A program made the position numbers and the translations under genes. Below the pieces are notes generated by a model. It was not told the DNA's origin, made no database searches, and saw nothing but the letters and a program-made list of their open reading frames with translations. DNA of 64,000 nucleotides from contig CM066302.1 in assembly GCA_033807695.1 (NCBI GenBank), positions 620,001 to 684,000 on the forward strand. The letters are read 5' to 3'. Below, piece by piece: positions 23,100 through 34,414 of the stretch. Within the stretch, counting starts at the first letter, position 1; each line of letters begins with the position of its first letter. The stretch is from Daedaleopsis sinensis. Lineage: Eukaryota > Basidiomycota > Agaricomycetes > Polyporales > Polyporaceae.

Positions 23100-24860
23100 C
23101 TACCACACAGCCGAGGAGACACATCCTGCACTCGGCGCGCGCGCACGAGGAAGAAGTTTGAGTAAACCGCAATGCCTCCGACCTTCTTGCATAGTCCGAA
23201 GACAATCGCTCAGCCTGTCCTCCTTCGGCGGCTGCCTATCAGGGTTCAGCCAACTCCTTTCCTCGGGATACTCGCGGAAGATTACGCAGGGGAAGAGCCG
23301 ATCAATGAGGATGGCCAGTGTGCGCATGTCAGGAGTCGAGTGGAATTCGGACGTGTCCCAGCAAACTTGAAGGCGATGCAACGGGTGATTTACGTAGGGC
23401 ATGTCAGATAGTTCAGGGAGGGTGCATGGTTCGATGTTGGGTAGCGTCAGAGTCTTCAAGCGCGGACAGCGTTGAGCGAAGGCGACAAGGCAAGAGGCGG
23501 TAGGTCGATTCCGTTTCGGATAGCAAAGCGTCCCTGGGAGAGAGAGCGCGGTGAGGTCAGGCCATGCGTCGATCATGTCCGCAAGATCCTTATCCGTGAG
23601 GGAGGGAAAATCATGAAATAAGAAGCTGACTCGCTTCAGTCTGTGCATTGTAAGCACCGGACGCACAAAGTCCATCAAGGGGGGTACGATCCGACTTTTG
23701 TACTCGTCTTCATGAAAGTATTTCAGGGTGAAGTCTTGAATCGGAAGGTCCTTATCCTCGATGATGGAGCGGATACATGAATCCAAGTGACGAGAAATGA
23801 GAGTAGGGGGCGCCGGATCAAGGATATCCAGGGTGAGGGTCTGCAAGACTGGAATCCCGGTTTCACAGAGGAAAACCGCTAGTTCGTGTGGCTTCCCTCG
23901 TATAGCTAGGGTCTTGAGATGCTGGAAGGAATCCTCGTCGAAAGCGTCTTCTTCAGCGCTTGAGTCATCTTCGCCGATATCCTGGCATCCTAGGTCGATT
24001 GTTCCCTTCAGAGTATGAAGAGCGGGCAGATCGGCTAGCCACTGCAACATGTCGAGATTCAAGAAGGAGTCGCCAACGTCGAGCAATTGCAAATGATCGT
24101 ATCGCTTAAACGGTAGTAAATCGTAGGAGACCGCGACGTTCCTGCTTCTACGAGGGTAGTCGGCATCCTCCTCGGCGCCGTTGAGCAGAATAAGGTGGGT
24201 GATATTGGGTGATGTCTTCGCAATTGAGCGAAATAATGCGTGATTGCGAAAATGGTCCTCCCGATAGTTCACCTCACCGTAGTTGAATGTGAGCGAGCGG
24301 AGGGTATGAGTGAGCAGTATCGTTGTGTAAGGTGTCTCGTTACCGAGGGGTATCGTCGAGAGAACCTCCAGATTCGGTAGGAGGGGAGACAAGCCGCATC
24401 TTCTAGCAAGGGCAATCCACACTGACTTGTTGATACATTCCCATTGCTTGATTGGTTGTTGCAAGACCCTGACCAGAGGCGCATACGTTTGGAAACGTTG
24501 CCATGCACTCTCAGTGATATCACGATGGAACATCTAGTACTGGGATGTGAAATAATCTTGCGCACGATGTAAGAGAGAACCTACGGAGATGATGCTTCCG
24601 GGGAAGCACGGTCTATAGTGCCGGAGGACTTTCAGGAGGTACGTGACATTGTCGATATTTTTCCATAGGACTGCCAGCGCGGGTTCGGATAAAGCACGAC
24701 ACGATCTTGCGGCGCAAGCGAGTGTGTCTCGCAGCTCCTTGCATTGTTCCTTCAGTTCTTCTGCCACAGGTCCGTCTGATTTGCCTAGGGTTGGTGGCTC
24801 AAGATAGCGGAAGATCGCTAAAAGAAGCGATGGTGAAGAGAGGATACGAGCCGAAGCCAT
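23100..24860 (-). CDS. F-box / leucine-rich-repeat-like protein
   Basis: Two exons on the minus strand, 24860-24585 and 24533-23100, giving 569 aa. The N-terminus carries SLLLAIFRYLEPP and, after an acidic insert, TLACAARSCRALSEPALAVLW, the same F-box-like module as in the genes at 16663, 36064 and 38123. Exon 2 starts with DITESAWQRFQTYAPLVR, a segment shared by the family, followed by irregular leucine-rich repeats. The start at 24860 is the in-frame ATG closest to the F-box; the frame is also open further upstream. The intron follows the same family position but the residue before it is Ser rather than Tyr. The C-terminal tail after LLKLLPRA is unlike its relatives and could instead be spliced. 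Confidence 0.75.
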
Positions 24861-25275
24861 TCGACACGTATCAGCCGGATGAGATTCGTCTACACCGGGC
24901 AGAGTCCGGCAGTCTACCAACTTGAAGTCAATCATCAGTAAATGCAAGTCTCTCCATACAAATGAGTGTTGAAACCTCACAGCTTTTCTCTGCTTTGTTT
25001 TATAGCGATTGAAGGCCTCGGAGAGATGATGGTACCAGTCTGAGTTAGAGTCGAAAATAACAAGTTAGCATGACTTTGAAGCGCTAGCCGCCCTGAGGAC
25101 AGTGGCTGTGTCGCACAGTGTGAGTCCGAATTTGGCAGATCAATGAGAAATTGAGAATCGGCTTGCAAGGTTCGTTTTCGCGCATCGTGAAGACATTATC
25201 TGAGCAGTCGCACAGAGGCAAATATACTGGCAAAGTGCGTGACAATAATACTACATTGAATCTACTCTTGACGCC
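24861..25275. other. Intergenic, ~415 bp
   Basis: Upstream region of the F-box gene and 3' flank of the Sld7-like gene. No feature is supported. Confidence 0.5.
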
Positions 25276-26702
25276 TCAAGTCGGCGCATCTATAACATAC
25301 ATCCTGACGTGTGCATCGACCAACTTTTCGACGGTAGGACTTTCGAGGGGTGCAACAGCCATCCTATGTCGCTAGTACGTTATGAGTACCATGAAAGTCG
25401 ATGAATATTTGCAGAGAAAGTCTTACTAGCGCAAAGGACGCTCCCTGATAGCACATCTGATAGATCCCCTTGAATTCAGAGTGCCCCTTGTTAGTAATGC
25501 CTTCAACGGCAAGTCTTCGTATAACCTCCTTCTTCACAAACTATATACACACAGTGTAAGTGTGAGCTATAGCTCATAGTATAGAGTCGAAGGTGACGCA
25601 CCGTTTTGTTCGCTTTCTCCAAAGTAGCGTCACTAACGCCAACAACGCTCTCAGGGGGATGTTCGCTCAGCGAGCCGAAGACGTCCGCCTCGGACGCGCT
25701 CCGGCCCAAGCCCGCACGCGCAGGCACACTCGGCACTTTGAACACGTCCTGACCCCTCCCCTTCTTCACGCCTACCCGCGCCTCCTTCCCGAGGGCCTTG
25801 AGATCCACCTGTGTCGCGCTCGACGACGCGGTCTTCTGGGGCTTCGGGATCCGTAGCATAGTCTCCGCAGCAGCCTTGCGTAACGCGTCATCTTCGGCGT
25901 GCGCTCGTCCTTTGCCTTTCGCATCGCTAGTCTTGGCTCGCTTGCTGCTCTCCACAGTACTCTCCGTGAGGTTAAACGGAACTCCGGACGTGTCGCGCTT
26001 GCGCTTGGCGCCCAACGCCAGTGGGGGTCTACGCGGAGTAGGGTCATCCGGCCGAGGAAGGCGGAAGGACGGAGGCGGCGGTGGACCTGGGAGAATGCGT
26101 GCTGCGAGGAGGTGCAAGACCTTCGGTGTCGAAGCTGAGGTAGACGGTACCGTCGCGGCAGTAGTTGGTGGTGCGTCGCGCAACTCTCCATATATCAGGA
26201 CATCTGGGGTCTCCGGGTCATCTGCGGAAGTCTATTAGTCCCAGTAGCCCTGAAATAACACGCAGTACGCACTATTGTCCGTCAAGCTGACGCGGACACC
26301 GTACTCGGTCCTGCTGTCCGGCGAGGTTATGGGCGATACGCAGAAGATGTTCTCGAAATATAGTCGAGTAAGAGTTGAGTCTGGATGAATGTCGCTATAG
26401 CACGTTCAGAGAGTAAATCGGAGTATGGAGAGATGATTAAACACCTACATATCAATATCGCCAGGTGGCTCGATCCACGTGTCCTTCACTCTAACCATGC
26501 CAATGAGGTGGAGTGGAAGGCCACGCAAACTTTCGAGCGTCAGCGCAAGAGTGTTGTTGATCAGCGCGGGGCTACTGTGAGCATCGCCAAGTTTGACTGT
26601 GAAACTCAGGCCATCGAGCAAGAGGTGAGAGTCTGGCAACGATAATGATCCGCGATATATAAGACGGTGTGTTGGAGCTATAGTCTTCGAAGGCGTGTCC
26701 AT
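25276..26702 (-). CDS. Protein with Sld7-like C-terminal domain
   Basis: Five exons on the minus strand: 26702-26449, 26394-26273, 26221-25602, 25540-25427 and 25371-25276, giving 401 aa. The N-terminal part (about 1-125) is a compact folded-looking region ending in EYGVRVSLTDN. The middle is Pro/Ser/Lys-rich and probably disordered, with a basic GAKRKRD stretch that could be a nuclear signal. The C-terminus, about residues 320-401, has KKEVIRRLAVEGITNKGHSE followed by FKGIYQMCYQGASFALRHRM and VEKLVDAHVRMYV. I recognise this as the Sld7 C-terminal pattern of the Sld3-Sld7 replication-initiation factor. That assignment is from memory of the family and is moderate. The middle exon's 3' end is Thr-encoding and splice-supported. 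Confidence 0.7.
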
Positions 26703-27231
26703 GATGATATAGTCTGGTGCCTATATTGATGTCAGCGATGTGTGCAAAATTATATCATCAAGTGCTACTGAGACCTACGTGTTTGGATGGCTTGCTCGCG
26801 GTTACAATACTACGATCGGAGCTCAGGCTGGTTGAAGGGAGTTGAGTAAGATTGCAGAGATATCCGCCACCATGGACTCACTTTTCACAACGATATCATC
26901 GCTCTGCAAAAGGGGTAGACGGCAGAAGATGAAGATAGCGTCACAGTCACGAGTAGTCGTAGTAGTGGCTGGCCACGACTCGCGGACTTGGAAGCATCGG
27001 TTCGGGTGTGACTTTCGTACACGTGAACTGTGACACTCGCGCCACCGTGACTAGTTCTCGCTTAGCGCATACCCTTCGCCTCGACACTGCATGAATCAAG
27101 CCCTCCCCTTCACTGCAGATGATTTCGCTGTCGAATACACATGTACTTTACGCATGTAGTCTAAGAAGTCCAAGTGACGCAAGAGCACCAAGCAGTTGGT
27201 ATAGCCTTGCCAATTTGGCGTCGGACTCCTA
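26703..27231. other. Intergenic, ~530 bp
   Basis: Upstream region of the Sld7-like gene and 3' flank of the first cyclase-family gene. No gene is supported. Confidence 0.5.
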
Positions 27232-27915
27232 CTATGCAGTACCTTCCCATGCGACAGCTCGCAAGGGACTTCCATCGCAGCCATTCAGGCTCAACGGCAA
27301 CAGGCTAACCGTCACATTCCTCCACCCGCTATCCACCAAGGCGTCCAACCTCGCCATATTCTCCACGATGATCCCTCCACTGCCCAGGACGACACGGTGC
27401 ACGTCAGCGCCCTCCTTCTCCGGGGTGACCTCGTCCGGGCTCAACGTATCGAGTCCGATGACTCGTACGCCCAACCCAAGGAGCTGCCGGGCGGCCTCGG
27501 GGTCTAAGTATGGATGGTCGCTATAGTTGGGCTGCGCCCAGTTCCGCGACCACCCCGTGCAGAGCAGGAGGACCCGTGCCTTGCGTCGTGTGACTTCGCT
27601 AGCCGCGCCTACGAGGTCCGCCCAGGTAATGCGCTCGTGCGCGCTCCGATGCCGTACGTCGGCGACTACGGCGGGAGCCGCGGCCAATAGCGTGAGGTCG
27701 AGCCGGTCGACGGTGGCACCGTCCGTAAAAAAGTGGTACGGGGCGTCGAGATGGGTGCCAGTATGAGTGCCCAGCGTGAGCGCGTGGACGTTGGCGAAGT
27801 CCCCCTTCGCTAGGCTGAAATCGAGGGAGGCACGGAAGCATGGATGACCGTGGCAGGCGGGCACTTGACCGGAGACGAGTGGATGCGTTAGGTCGAGGAC
27901 GTGGTGGGAAGACAT
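27232..27915 (-). CDS. Cyclase-family (kynurenine formamidase-like) metal hydrolase, copy 1
   Basis: Intronless, 227 aa. The metal site typical of the family is complete: LGTHTGTHLDAPYHF near residue 50, the HxGTHxDxPxH signature that holds zinc or manganese. VLLLCTGWSRNW and IGLDTLSPDE follow in the expected order, and LPLSLNGCDGSPLRAVA ends the fold. Members hydrolyse amides or esters, for example N-formylkynurenine or related cyclic substrates. Substrate cannot be told from sequence. It is a tandem paralogue of the gene at 28440, same strand, 524 bp apart. The last residues WEGTA differ from the paralogue. Confidence 0.85.
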   Translation of the reverse strand: MSSHHVLDLTHPLVSGQVPACHGHPCFRASLDFSLAKGDFANVHALTLGTHTGTHLDAPYHFFTDGATVDRLDLTLLAAAPAVVADVRHRSAHERITWADLVGAASEVTRRKARVLLLCTGWSRNWAQPNYSDHPYLDPEAARQLLGLGVRVIGLDTLSPDEVTPEKEGADVHRVVLGSGGIIVENMARLDALVDSGWRNVTVSLLPLSLNGCDGSPLRAVAWEGTA

Positions 27916-28439
27916 GTCCTGCGAGTGATTATAAGAGTGGTGTTCCGGAGCTACGAGGGATACGAGGATGGTGCCAATAGAGGAGAGGTATGAGTCCGGG
28001 CATTATAAGGATGCACGGGTACTGCGGTGTCGGCAGAAACGGTCCGTGCAGTGATGAGCCTTGGGGTCAGACAGACAGTTGTATGACGAAAGTGACAATA
28101 CTGATTTCCTACTGTACGTTAACGCGCCAGTCGAGAATGGTGAGCTACCACCGTACCAGTGCGGAAGCCGAGCCGGCTGGTACATTGTGACCGAAACGCT
28201 GAAGAGATGTTGAGGGTTCATTCGAGGCGCCAAGACGGGTGGTGACGTCCTGGTGACTGCCTGTAAAGCGCTGGAACCACATCATAGCAGCTCTGCTCAT
28301 GTTTATGACGTTTCATATCATCTGTACGAAGAGTAAGATTAGCATCAGGTACTCGTGCATGCCGGTCCTCCGTGCGCCGCGAGGCCTAGGATGCACATGT
28401 CCGGCTCACCTTTCCATGGTACCATGCACCTATGTGCAC
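27916..28439. other. Intergenic between the two cyclase-family genes
   Basis: 524 bp holding the promoter of copy 1 and the 3' flank of copy 2. No further coding feature is seen. Confidence 0.5.
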
Positions 28440-29120
28440 CTATGTCTCCCTTTTACATGCGAAAGCGCGCACTGGAGAGCCATCACAACCACCGAGCTTC
28501 AGCGGCATGAGGGTCACGAGCCAATCGCCCGTCTGGATGGCATCGAGGTTTGTGAGATTCTCCGCGAGCATCGCGCCGGCCCCAAGCACAGCTTCATGAA
28601 CACCAAAGTCCGGCATTGAACCATCCAGCCGCGTTTCGTCAGGACTGAGCGTGTCGATGCCGATCAGCTTGACGCCGAGTTCTAACAACCGTCTCGCAGC
28701 ATCGGCCTCGAGGAATGGGTGGTGGTAGTACTCGTCTGAGCTCCAATACCTCGACCAGCCCGTTCGGAGGAGGACGAAGACACCGTCATCCAGTGAGGCC
28801 TTCCGCCGGATGGACTCCTCGTGTGCGGAGATGTCGGTCCAGGTGATCAAGGCTTTCGAGAGCTTCGCGGTAACATCCACGACAACTGCGTTGCCCACAA
28901 ACGTAGACAATGGTATCTTGTCGACCGTGAGACCGGTGTCGAAGAAATGATATGGTGCGTCGACGTGTGTCCCCGTGTGCGAACCCATGGAGATCGTCTG
29001 TAGATTCATCCCGTCTTTTGGTATGGTCATGGTTGGACAGCAGCTGAAAGCGGGGTCGCCTGGATACACCTGAGTAGCAGAGTCCAGCGCATGAGAAAGG
29101 TCGACGAATGTTGCTGGCAT
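28440..29120 (-). CDS. Cyclase-family (kynurenine formamidase-like) metal hydrolase, copy 2
   Basis: Intronless, 226 aa from ATG 29120. An in-frame ATG at 29180 would add 20 residues, but the protein family starts close to VDLSHALD, so the shorter form is chosen. The metal motif is MGSHTGTHVDAPYHFF. VLLRTGWSRYW and IGIDTLSPDE match copy 1, as does LMPLKLGGCDGSPVRAFA at the end. Overall likeness to copy 1 is moderate, so the duplication is not recent. The gene is divergent from ER glucosidase II, with 290 bp between the start codons. Confidence 0.85.
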   Translation of the reverse strand: MPATFVDLSHALDSATQVYPGDPAFSCCPTMTIPKDGMNLQTISMGSHTGTHVDAPYHFFDTGLTVDKIPLSTFVGNAVVVDVTAKLSKALITWTDISAHEESIRRKASLDDGVFVLLRTGWSRYWSSDEYYHHPFLEADAARRLLELGVKLIGIDTLSPDETRLDGSMPDFGVHEAVLGAGAMLAENLTNLDAIQTGDWLVTLMPLKLGGCDGSPVRAFACKRET

Positions 29121-29410
29121 GGCATTGAATGTGCGCTCTGCAGTCTGCACGATGGCAAGTAAGGAGAACGGGACATTCACACGCCGAACTCACCAATATC
29201 GAAGAATCGGAGCCTGTCGGAGATGCGAATCTTCGCACTCCGTTGGTCTCCGTCAGGTTTCTGCATGCTGACGCGCCGTCGAAACTCGAGAGAACTAAGC
29301 TCCGCTAGGATCACGTCCCTTGTCAATGACACGTACTTAGCTCTCACACTCATCCTCTCTCTCTGAGTCTCTCTTCTAACTGATCTGTCGGTCAACGACT
29401 CTTACTGGGC

Positions 29411-32400
29411 ATGCGAGCTGTCAGCTCTCTCTTGGTGCTGGCAGTCATTCCAGCGGCTCTAGCAGTCAAAAGTCACGACTTCAAGACATGCTCTCAAGCA
29501 GGATTCTGTAGAAGAGGGCGCGCCCTCTCTGCACGGGCAGCCGAGAACCCATCCTGGAGTTCACCATACTCTATTGACGCGTCTAGTGTCTCCGTAGCCA
29601 ACGGACAGGCCTCCTTCACTGCCGCGGTCAAGTCTTCCATCTACCCCGAGGTCAAGTTCGCACTCGACGTCCGGATACACGACGATGGAGTAGTGCGGGT
29701 GCGCATGGACGAGGTGGACGGGATGAGGAAACACTATGATGAGGCGGCCTCTTGGGCACTAATTGCGGATCCGAAGATCAGCCAGCAAATTCGTTGGGAC
29801 GTCGGGAAGGACGGTGCGCGCGCGGTGTATGGAGCGAAGAAGGATATTGAGGTGAATGTCTCATTCGAGCCTCTGAAGGTGACTTTGTCGCGGGACGGGA
29901 AGGAGCAAGTCCTCCTCAACGGACGAGGACTCCTCCACATGGAGCATTTCCGTACGAAGGAGTCCGTGGAGAAGAGCAAGGAGGGACTCATAACACCGGA
30001 GGCGGGTGCGGAAGGCGACGATGCCCAAGTCGTACTCGGTGCTCATCCTCGTGTCGCTTGGTTCGAGGGTGACTCGGAGGACGGCTGGTGGGAGGAAACC
30101 TTCAACTCGTTCACGGATCCTAAGCCGAAGGGTAGGTCGCTCAGACACTCGTGTAACCCTCATTCTGAACATATGCATAGGCCCCGAGTCTTTGTCGGTC
30201 GATCTTGACTTCCCCAACCACGGCCATGTGTATGGTATTCCTCAACACGCGACTCGGTTGGATCTTCCTACCACCACCGGAGAGGGCGCGTACTACGATG
30301 ACCCTTACCGCCTATACAATTCCGATGTGTTCGAATATCTCGCCGACTCAACCATGTCGCTCTACGGCTCCATTCCCCTCATGCATGCCCACTCTGCTGA
30401 CTCTACTGTTGCAATATTCAATGCTGTCGGCTCCGAGACGTGGATCGATGTCGGCCATCCCAGTTCTAAGTCGACGAGCTCTCACTGGATATCCGAATCT
30501 GGTATCCTGGACGTCTTCATTCTTCCCGGCCCTACTCCTCAAGACGTCTTTGCGCAATATGCGCGGCTCACGGGTACTCCTGCTCTTCCTGCGCACTGGG
30601 CCCTTGGGTATCACCAGTGTCGCTGGAACTACGTCAGCTCTGACGACGTGCGCACTGTCCAGAAGCGTTTCGATGAGGAGGACATCCCCGTCGACGTCTT
30701 CTGGCTGGATATCGAATATTCCGAAGATCACAAGTACTTCATTTGGGACAAGAAGCATTTCCCCGACCCCGTTGACATGATTCGCGACGTTGAGGCCATC
30801 GAGCGCAAGGTCTGTCAAACATATATATGGCGCATTTATACGTACTGACGTGCAATCTCAGATGGTCGTTATCATCGATCCCCATTTGAAACGCACAGAC
30901 GATTACCCCGTGTACAAGCAAGCAACAGAGCTCGGCATTCTCGTCAAGAAGCAGGATGGTGCTACCGACTATGACGGTTGGTGTTGGAGTGGTAGTAGCG
31001 CATGGGTCGACTTCTTCCACCCAGGAAGCTGGGACTGGTGGAAGACGCTCTTCAAGGTTGAGTCGCAGGGCAGCCAATGGTCGTGGATCGAGAGCACTGT
31101 CAACACTGGTATCTGGAACGACATGAACGAGGCATGTTCCCCGTCTCTCGTATATCAATGATCACTAACTCCACCTCTAGCCCTCCGTCTTCAACGGTCC
31201 GGAAATCAGCATGCCGCGTGAAAACGTCCACTATGGCGGTTGGGAACATCGCGATGTGCACAACATCAATGGAATGCTCTTCGTATGTCTTCGCTTAATC
31301 TGATGCATCCCTTGTATTCATGCTGTCGCAGTCGAACCTCACGTCACAAGCTGTCGCAGCGAGGACGAACCCTCCTCAGCGCCCTTTCGTCCTTACCCGC
31401 TCCTTCTACGCAGGCTCGCAGCGGTTTGGCGCCATGTGGACTGGTGACAACCTGGGCACATGGGAGCACATGGAAGTCGGCGTGAAGATGGTGCTCGCGA
31501 ACAATCTCGGTGGTTTCGCCTTCTCCGGATGTGAGTGACATTTCCCTTCACCGTGAATCGCATCTGACATACTTTTCAGCTGACGTAGGAGGGTTTTTTG
31601 GAAACCCCGAGCCTGAGATGCTCGTACGCTGGTACGGGGTTGGGATATTCTCGCCATTCTTCCGCGCCCATGCACACATCGATACGAAGCGTCGTGAGCC
31701 GTTCCTGCTTGACGAGCCTTACAAGAGCATCGTCCGCGACATGATCCGACTGCGTTACAGCATGCTTCCTGTCTGGTACACCGCATTCCGCGAGACCAGT
31801 GTGACGGGTCTGCCCGTTGTGCGGCCGCAATATGTGGTCTTCCCGCATGATGAGGCTGGTTTCTCGATCGACGACCAGTTCATGATCGGCAGTTCTGGTT
31901 TGTTGGTCAAGCCAGTCACCCGCAAGGGCGTGACCGAGGAGACTGTCTACCTTGCCGAGGACCAGGTGAGCCTATAAATATCGGCGCTTGGAGTTGAGCT
32001 CATAAAATCATAGGTATACTACGACTACTTCAGCAATCATGCATACCACGGTGCTGCGAAAGGCAAGAACATCACCGTCGCCGCCGACCTACACCAGATC
32101 CCCGTATTAATCCGCGGTGGCTCCATCGTACCCACCCGGGAACGCCCACGCCGCTCATCCCCACTCATGAAGTACGACCCCTTCACTCTCCGTGTGGCTC
32201 TCAGCAATGAGGGCACCGCCCGTGGCGAGCTCTACGTAGACGACGGCGTGACCTACTCGCACCAAGAAGGCCAGTTCGTTTGGCGGGAGTTCTCCGCGGA
32301 GAAGCCCGCGAAGAAGACTGTGCGGATCAGCAGCCACAACCTCGGTGCGCAAAGGCCCTCCGAGGCGGTCGACCATGTTGCGCTGGCCGCGTACGACAGC

Positions 32401-32628
32401 AGTAACGACTTTGCGAAGAAGATGGCCGACGTACGGGTTGAGAAGGTGGTTGTCATCGGTCTTTCCGCTAAGCCCTCGAGCGTCACCGCCAGTGGCAAGG
32501 AGCTCCAGTGGACGTTCACGCCGGGTGTCGCTGCTTCAGACAAGCAGGAAGGCGCAGCGAGCGTCCTCGTTATCAAGGATCCTAAGCTCAGTATCACCAG
32601 TGACTGGGCAATCGACATCAAAGCATAG
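29411..32628 (+). CDS. ER glucosidase II alpha subunit (GH31 alpha-glucosidase)
   Basis: Seven exons: 29411-30131, 30181-30809, 30862-31131, 31181-31282, 31332-31530, 31580-31965 and 32014-32628, giving 973 aa. It trims glucose from N-glycans in the endoplasmic reticulum during glycoprotein folding. A signal peptide (about residues 1-18, [18 protein letters not shown]) is followed by the [12 protein letters not shown] region typical of this subunit. The catalytic nucleophile Asp537 lies in [10 protein letters not shown] and the acid/base Asp613 in [22 protein letters not shown] and HPGSWDWW also match the family. No HDEL is present, which is normal because the beta subunit retains the complex. 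The intron after Glu540 (31132-31180) starts with GC instead of GT. Confidence 0.93.
31132..31180 (+). other. GC-AG intron in the glucosidase II gene
   Basis: The intron starts GCATGT and ends CTCTAG, 49 bp. The upstream exon ends with Glu of the WNDMNE active-site motif and the downstream exon starts with Pro-Ser, so the boundary is fixed by the protein. No GT donor nearby restores the motif. Confidence 0.85.
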
Positions 32629-32987
32629 ACGCCTACACATCCCGTGGAGGTAATCCTGTTTGGCTTCGTTACGTCTCTAATGTGCAATACATCAACGCTT
32701 TGACAACCTCACGCACCGCACACAGCTCCCGCCTTAGCGACTCTCGTGATAGGTGAGATCCACTTATTCCTACCGCAGCGCTTAGCGTTGCTTTGGCTGG
32801 GCGCTTCGCCAAAGCACAAAGCGAACGAGGGCAAGTGATAGAAAGCGAGATGCAAGCTCCGACCGCAGCGTAATGTTGGGCCACACTACAGTGCATATTT
32901 AAATGCGCATACGAGGACTGCTGCCCTCTGGATTTCACTCATACTTCTTTGCACTCAACCACACCACCTCACCGAAAGTATACCTCG
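32629..32987. other. Intergenic, ~360 bp
   Basis: 3' flank of glucosidase II and promoter of the small gene at 32988. A TATTTAAAT string lies about 90 bp before its start. No other feature is seen. Confidence 0.45.
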
Positions 32988-33817
32988 ATGTCGTCGCTCG
33001 AAGAATCGTCGCGTCCGATGCCGTCTATCCCAAGTATCGTGATCACGCCTGCTCTGCCGTCACGAGACTCTATCCCTGTCTACATGCGCTCTGCGCTGGA
33101 TGCGGTGAGTGGCCATGGCCCCGGCCACACTTCACTGACGAAGAACTGCAAGGCTCACATGTATCTTTTCGCTAGATCATTGGGGCTGCACCGAGTCGTG
33201 CTTTAGAGCGCGACTCTGACCTCGACTCCAACGTCGCGGTAGTCGGGACTCAAGACGATAGCCCGACCGAGTGCGACTCGACGGAAGACGATGCTGCAGG
33301 CGAGGTACCCCACCCTCCTTACCCCTCCCAGTCCGCAGCAGCGGAAACCCACTCTCTCTTGGACCTCGACTTCGAGAACACCAGCTTCAGCATGGGCGAC
33401 GTCCTCTCCGCCCTCGACGCGGCCACCCGCCAGCGTCCCGAGTCCCACCACGCCTCGGCCACAGCATGCAGCCTCAGCGCTTCCTCCGTAAACGCCGCCT
33501 CCTCCACCTGCGCCTCCTCGTCCATCGAGCTCCCGGAGACTTCGTCCGACCTCGACGTAGGACAGGCAGTTAGGGCGCGACCAGCGAAATCTGTGTCCAT
33601 GTCCGTTTCCGACGCTAGCTTCTTCTCCACCCGCCACACGGCACCCTTCGTGGGGTGCCCCCCGACCTGGCGGCACGCGATGTATGTCAGCTCGCTGGTG
33701 TGGCCAGCGCAACGGGATGACGCCAAGAACGATAGAAAGCAGGGCAAGCCTTCGCGCCTGCGATGGTGCGGCGTAGACACCCTGGCGAGGACGTTCGGCT
33801 TCAAGCGTGCCGATTGA
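32988..33817 (+). CDS. Hypothetical Ser-rich acidic protein
   Basis: Two exons, 32988-33104 and 33176-33817, giving 252 aa. I do not recognise it. The N-terminus is Ser/Pro-rich (SSLEESSRPMPSIPS). The middle is acidic, with repeated Asp-Ser-Asp stretches. A more ordered C-terminal part has TRHTAPFVGCPPTWRHAMYV and ends in a basic LARTFGFKRAD. Strong GTGAGT donor and GCTAG acceptor, plus a phase-0 join with no stop, support the model. Homology would be needed to tell whether it is conserved. Confidence 0.6.
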
Positions 33818-34222
33818 AGATAGTTGACTCCTGGCTCGCCGCTGGTCGGCGACGGATATTGATGAAGCTTGACAGTCGTTGAACTCGTATGGAATTGTTG
33901 GTATATAACCTGTTAATCCTTCCGTGTACAATGTGCTTTCAATCATCAGATCTCAGACCTGTATCCCTTCCATCAAAGGCGGAAGTACGATTGAGCTCTA
34001 TTATGACGGGCAGCACCGGACAAAAACATTTTATTGCCTAGATTTCATGTTCAGATATACAATTTCAAGTCCAGCACATAAAATGTGGTCTCCGACTCCC
34101 ACACTTGATTACACTATTCATGTTGCTTTACAAGCTTGATCTTTGCTCGTGTACATCACTTGCAAGCTTGGTTTGTCCACTAATGTGTACGTATCCACTC
34201 ATACAGTTCGTCGCGTAGAATG
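33818..34222. other. AT-rich flank of the long-TIR element
   Basis: No gene supported. It contains two copies of CAAGCTTG (34131 and 34171 region) and ends with AATG at 34219, proposed as the left target duplication. Confidence 0.4.
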
Positions 34223-34414
34223 GTTATTCAAGTTCAATTTAATATTAAGGTTTGATACCAGTTCAAGTTCAAGTTCAATTCGCACGTTCAGCTTCAAGGT
34301 CATTTACTCAAGTTGAACTTGGTGCGGATCACGCCGGGGGGGCGTCTGCGACAGGTCCGGGAGCGAGGGACCGGAGTCCGAGATGACTGAGCCTCCTCAT
34401 ACCTCCACCGTTTA
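34223..34414 (+). repeat. Left terminal inverted repeat
   Basis: Left arm of the element, starting GTTATTCAAGTTCAA and ending near CCACCGTTTA. It pairs with 35330-35530. Confidence 0.75.
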
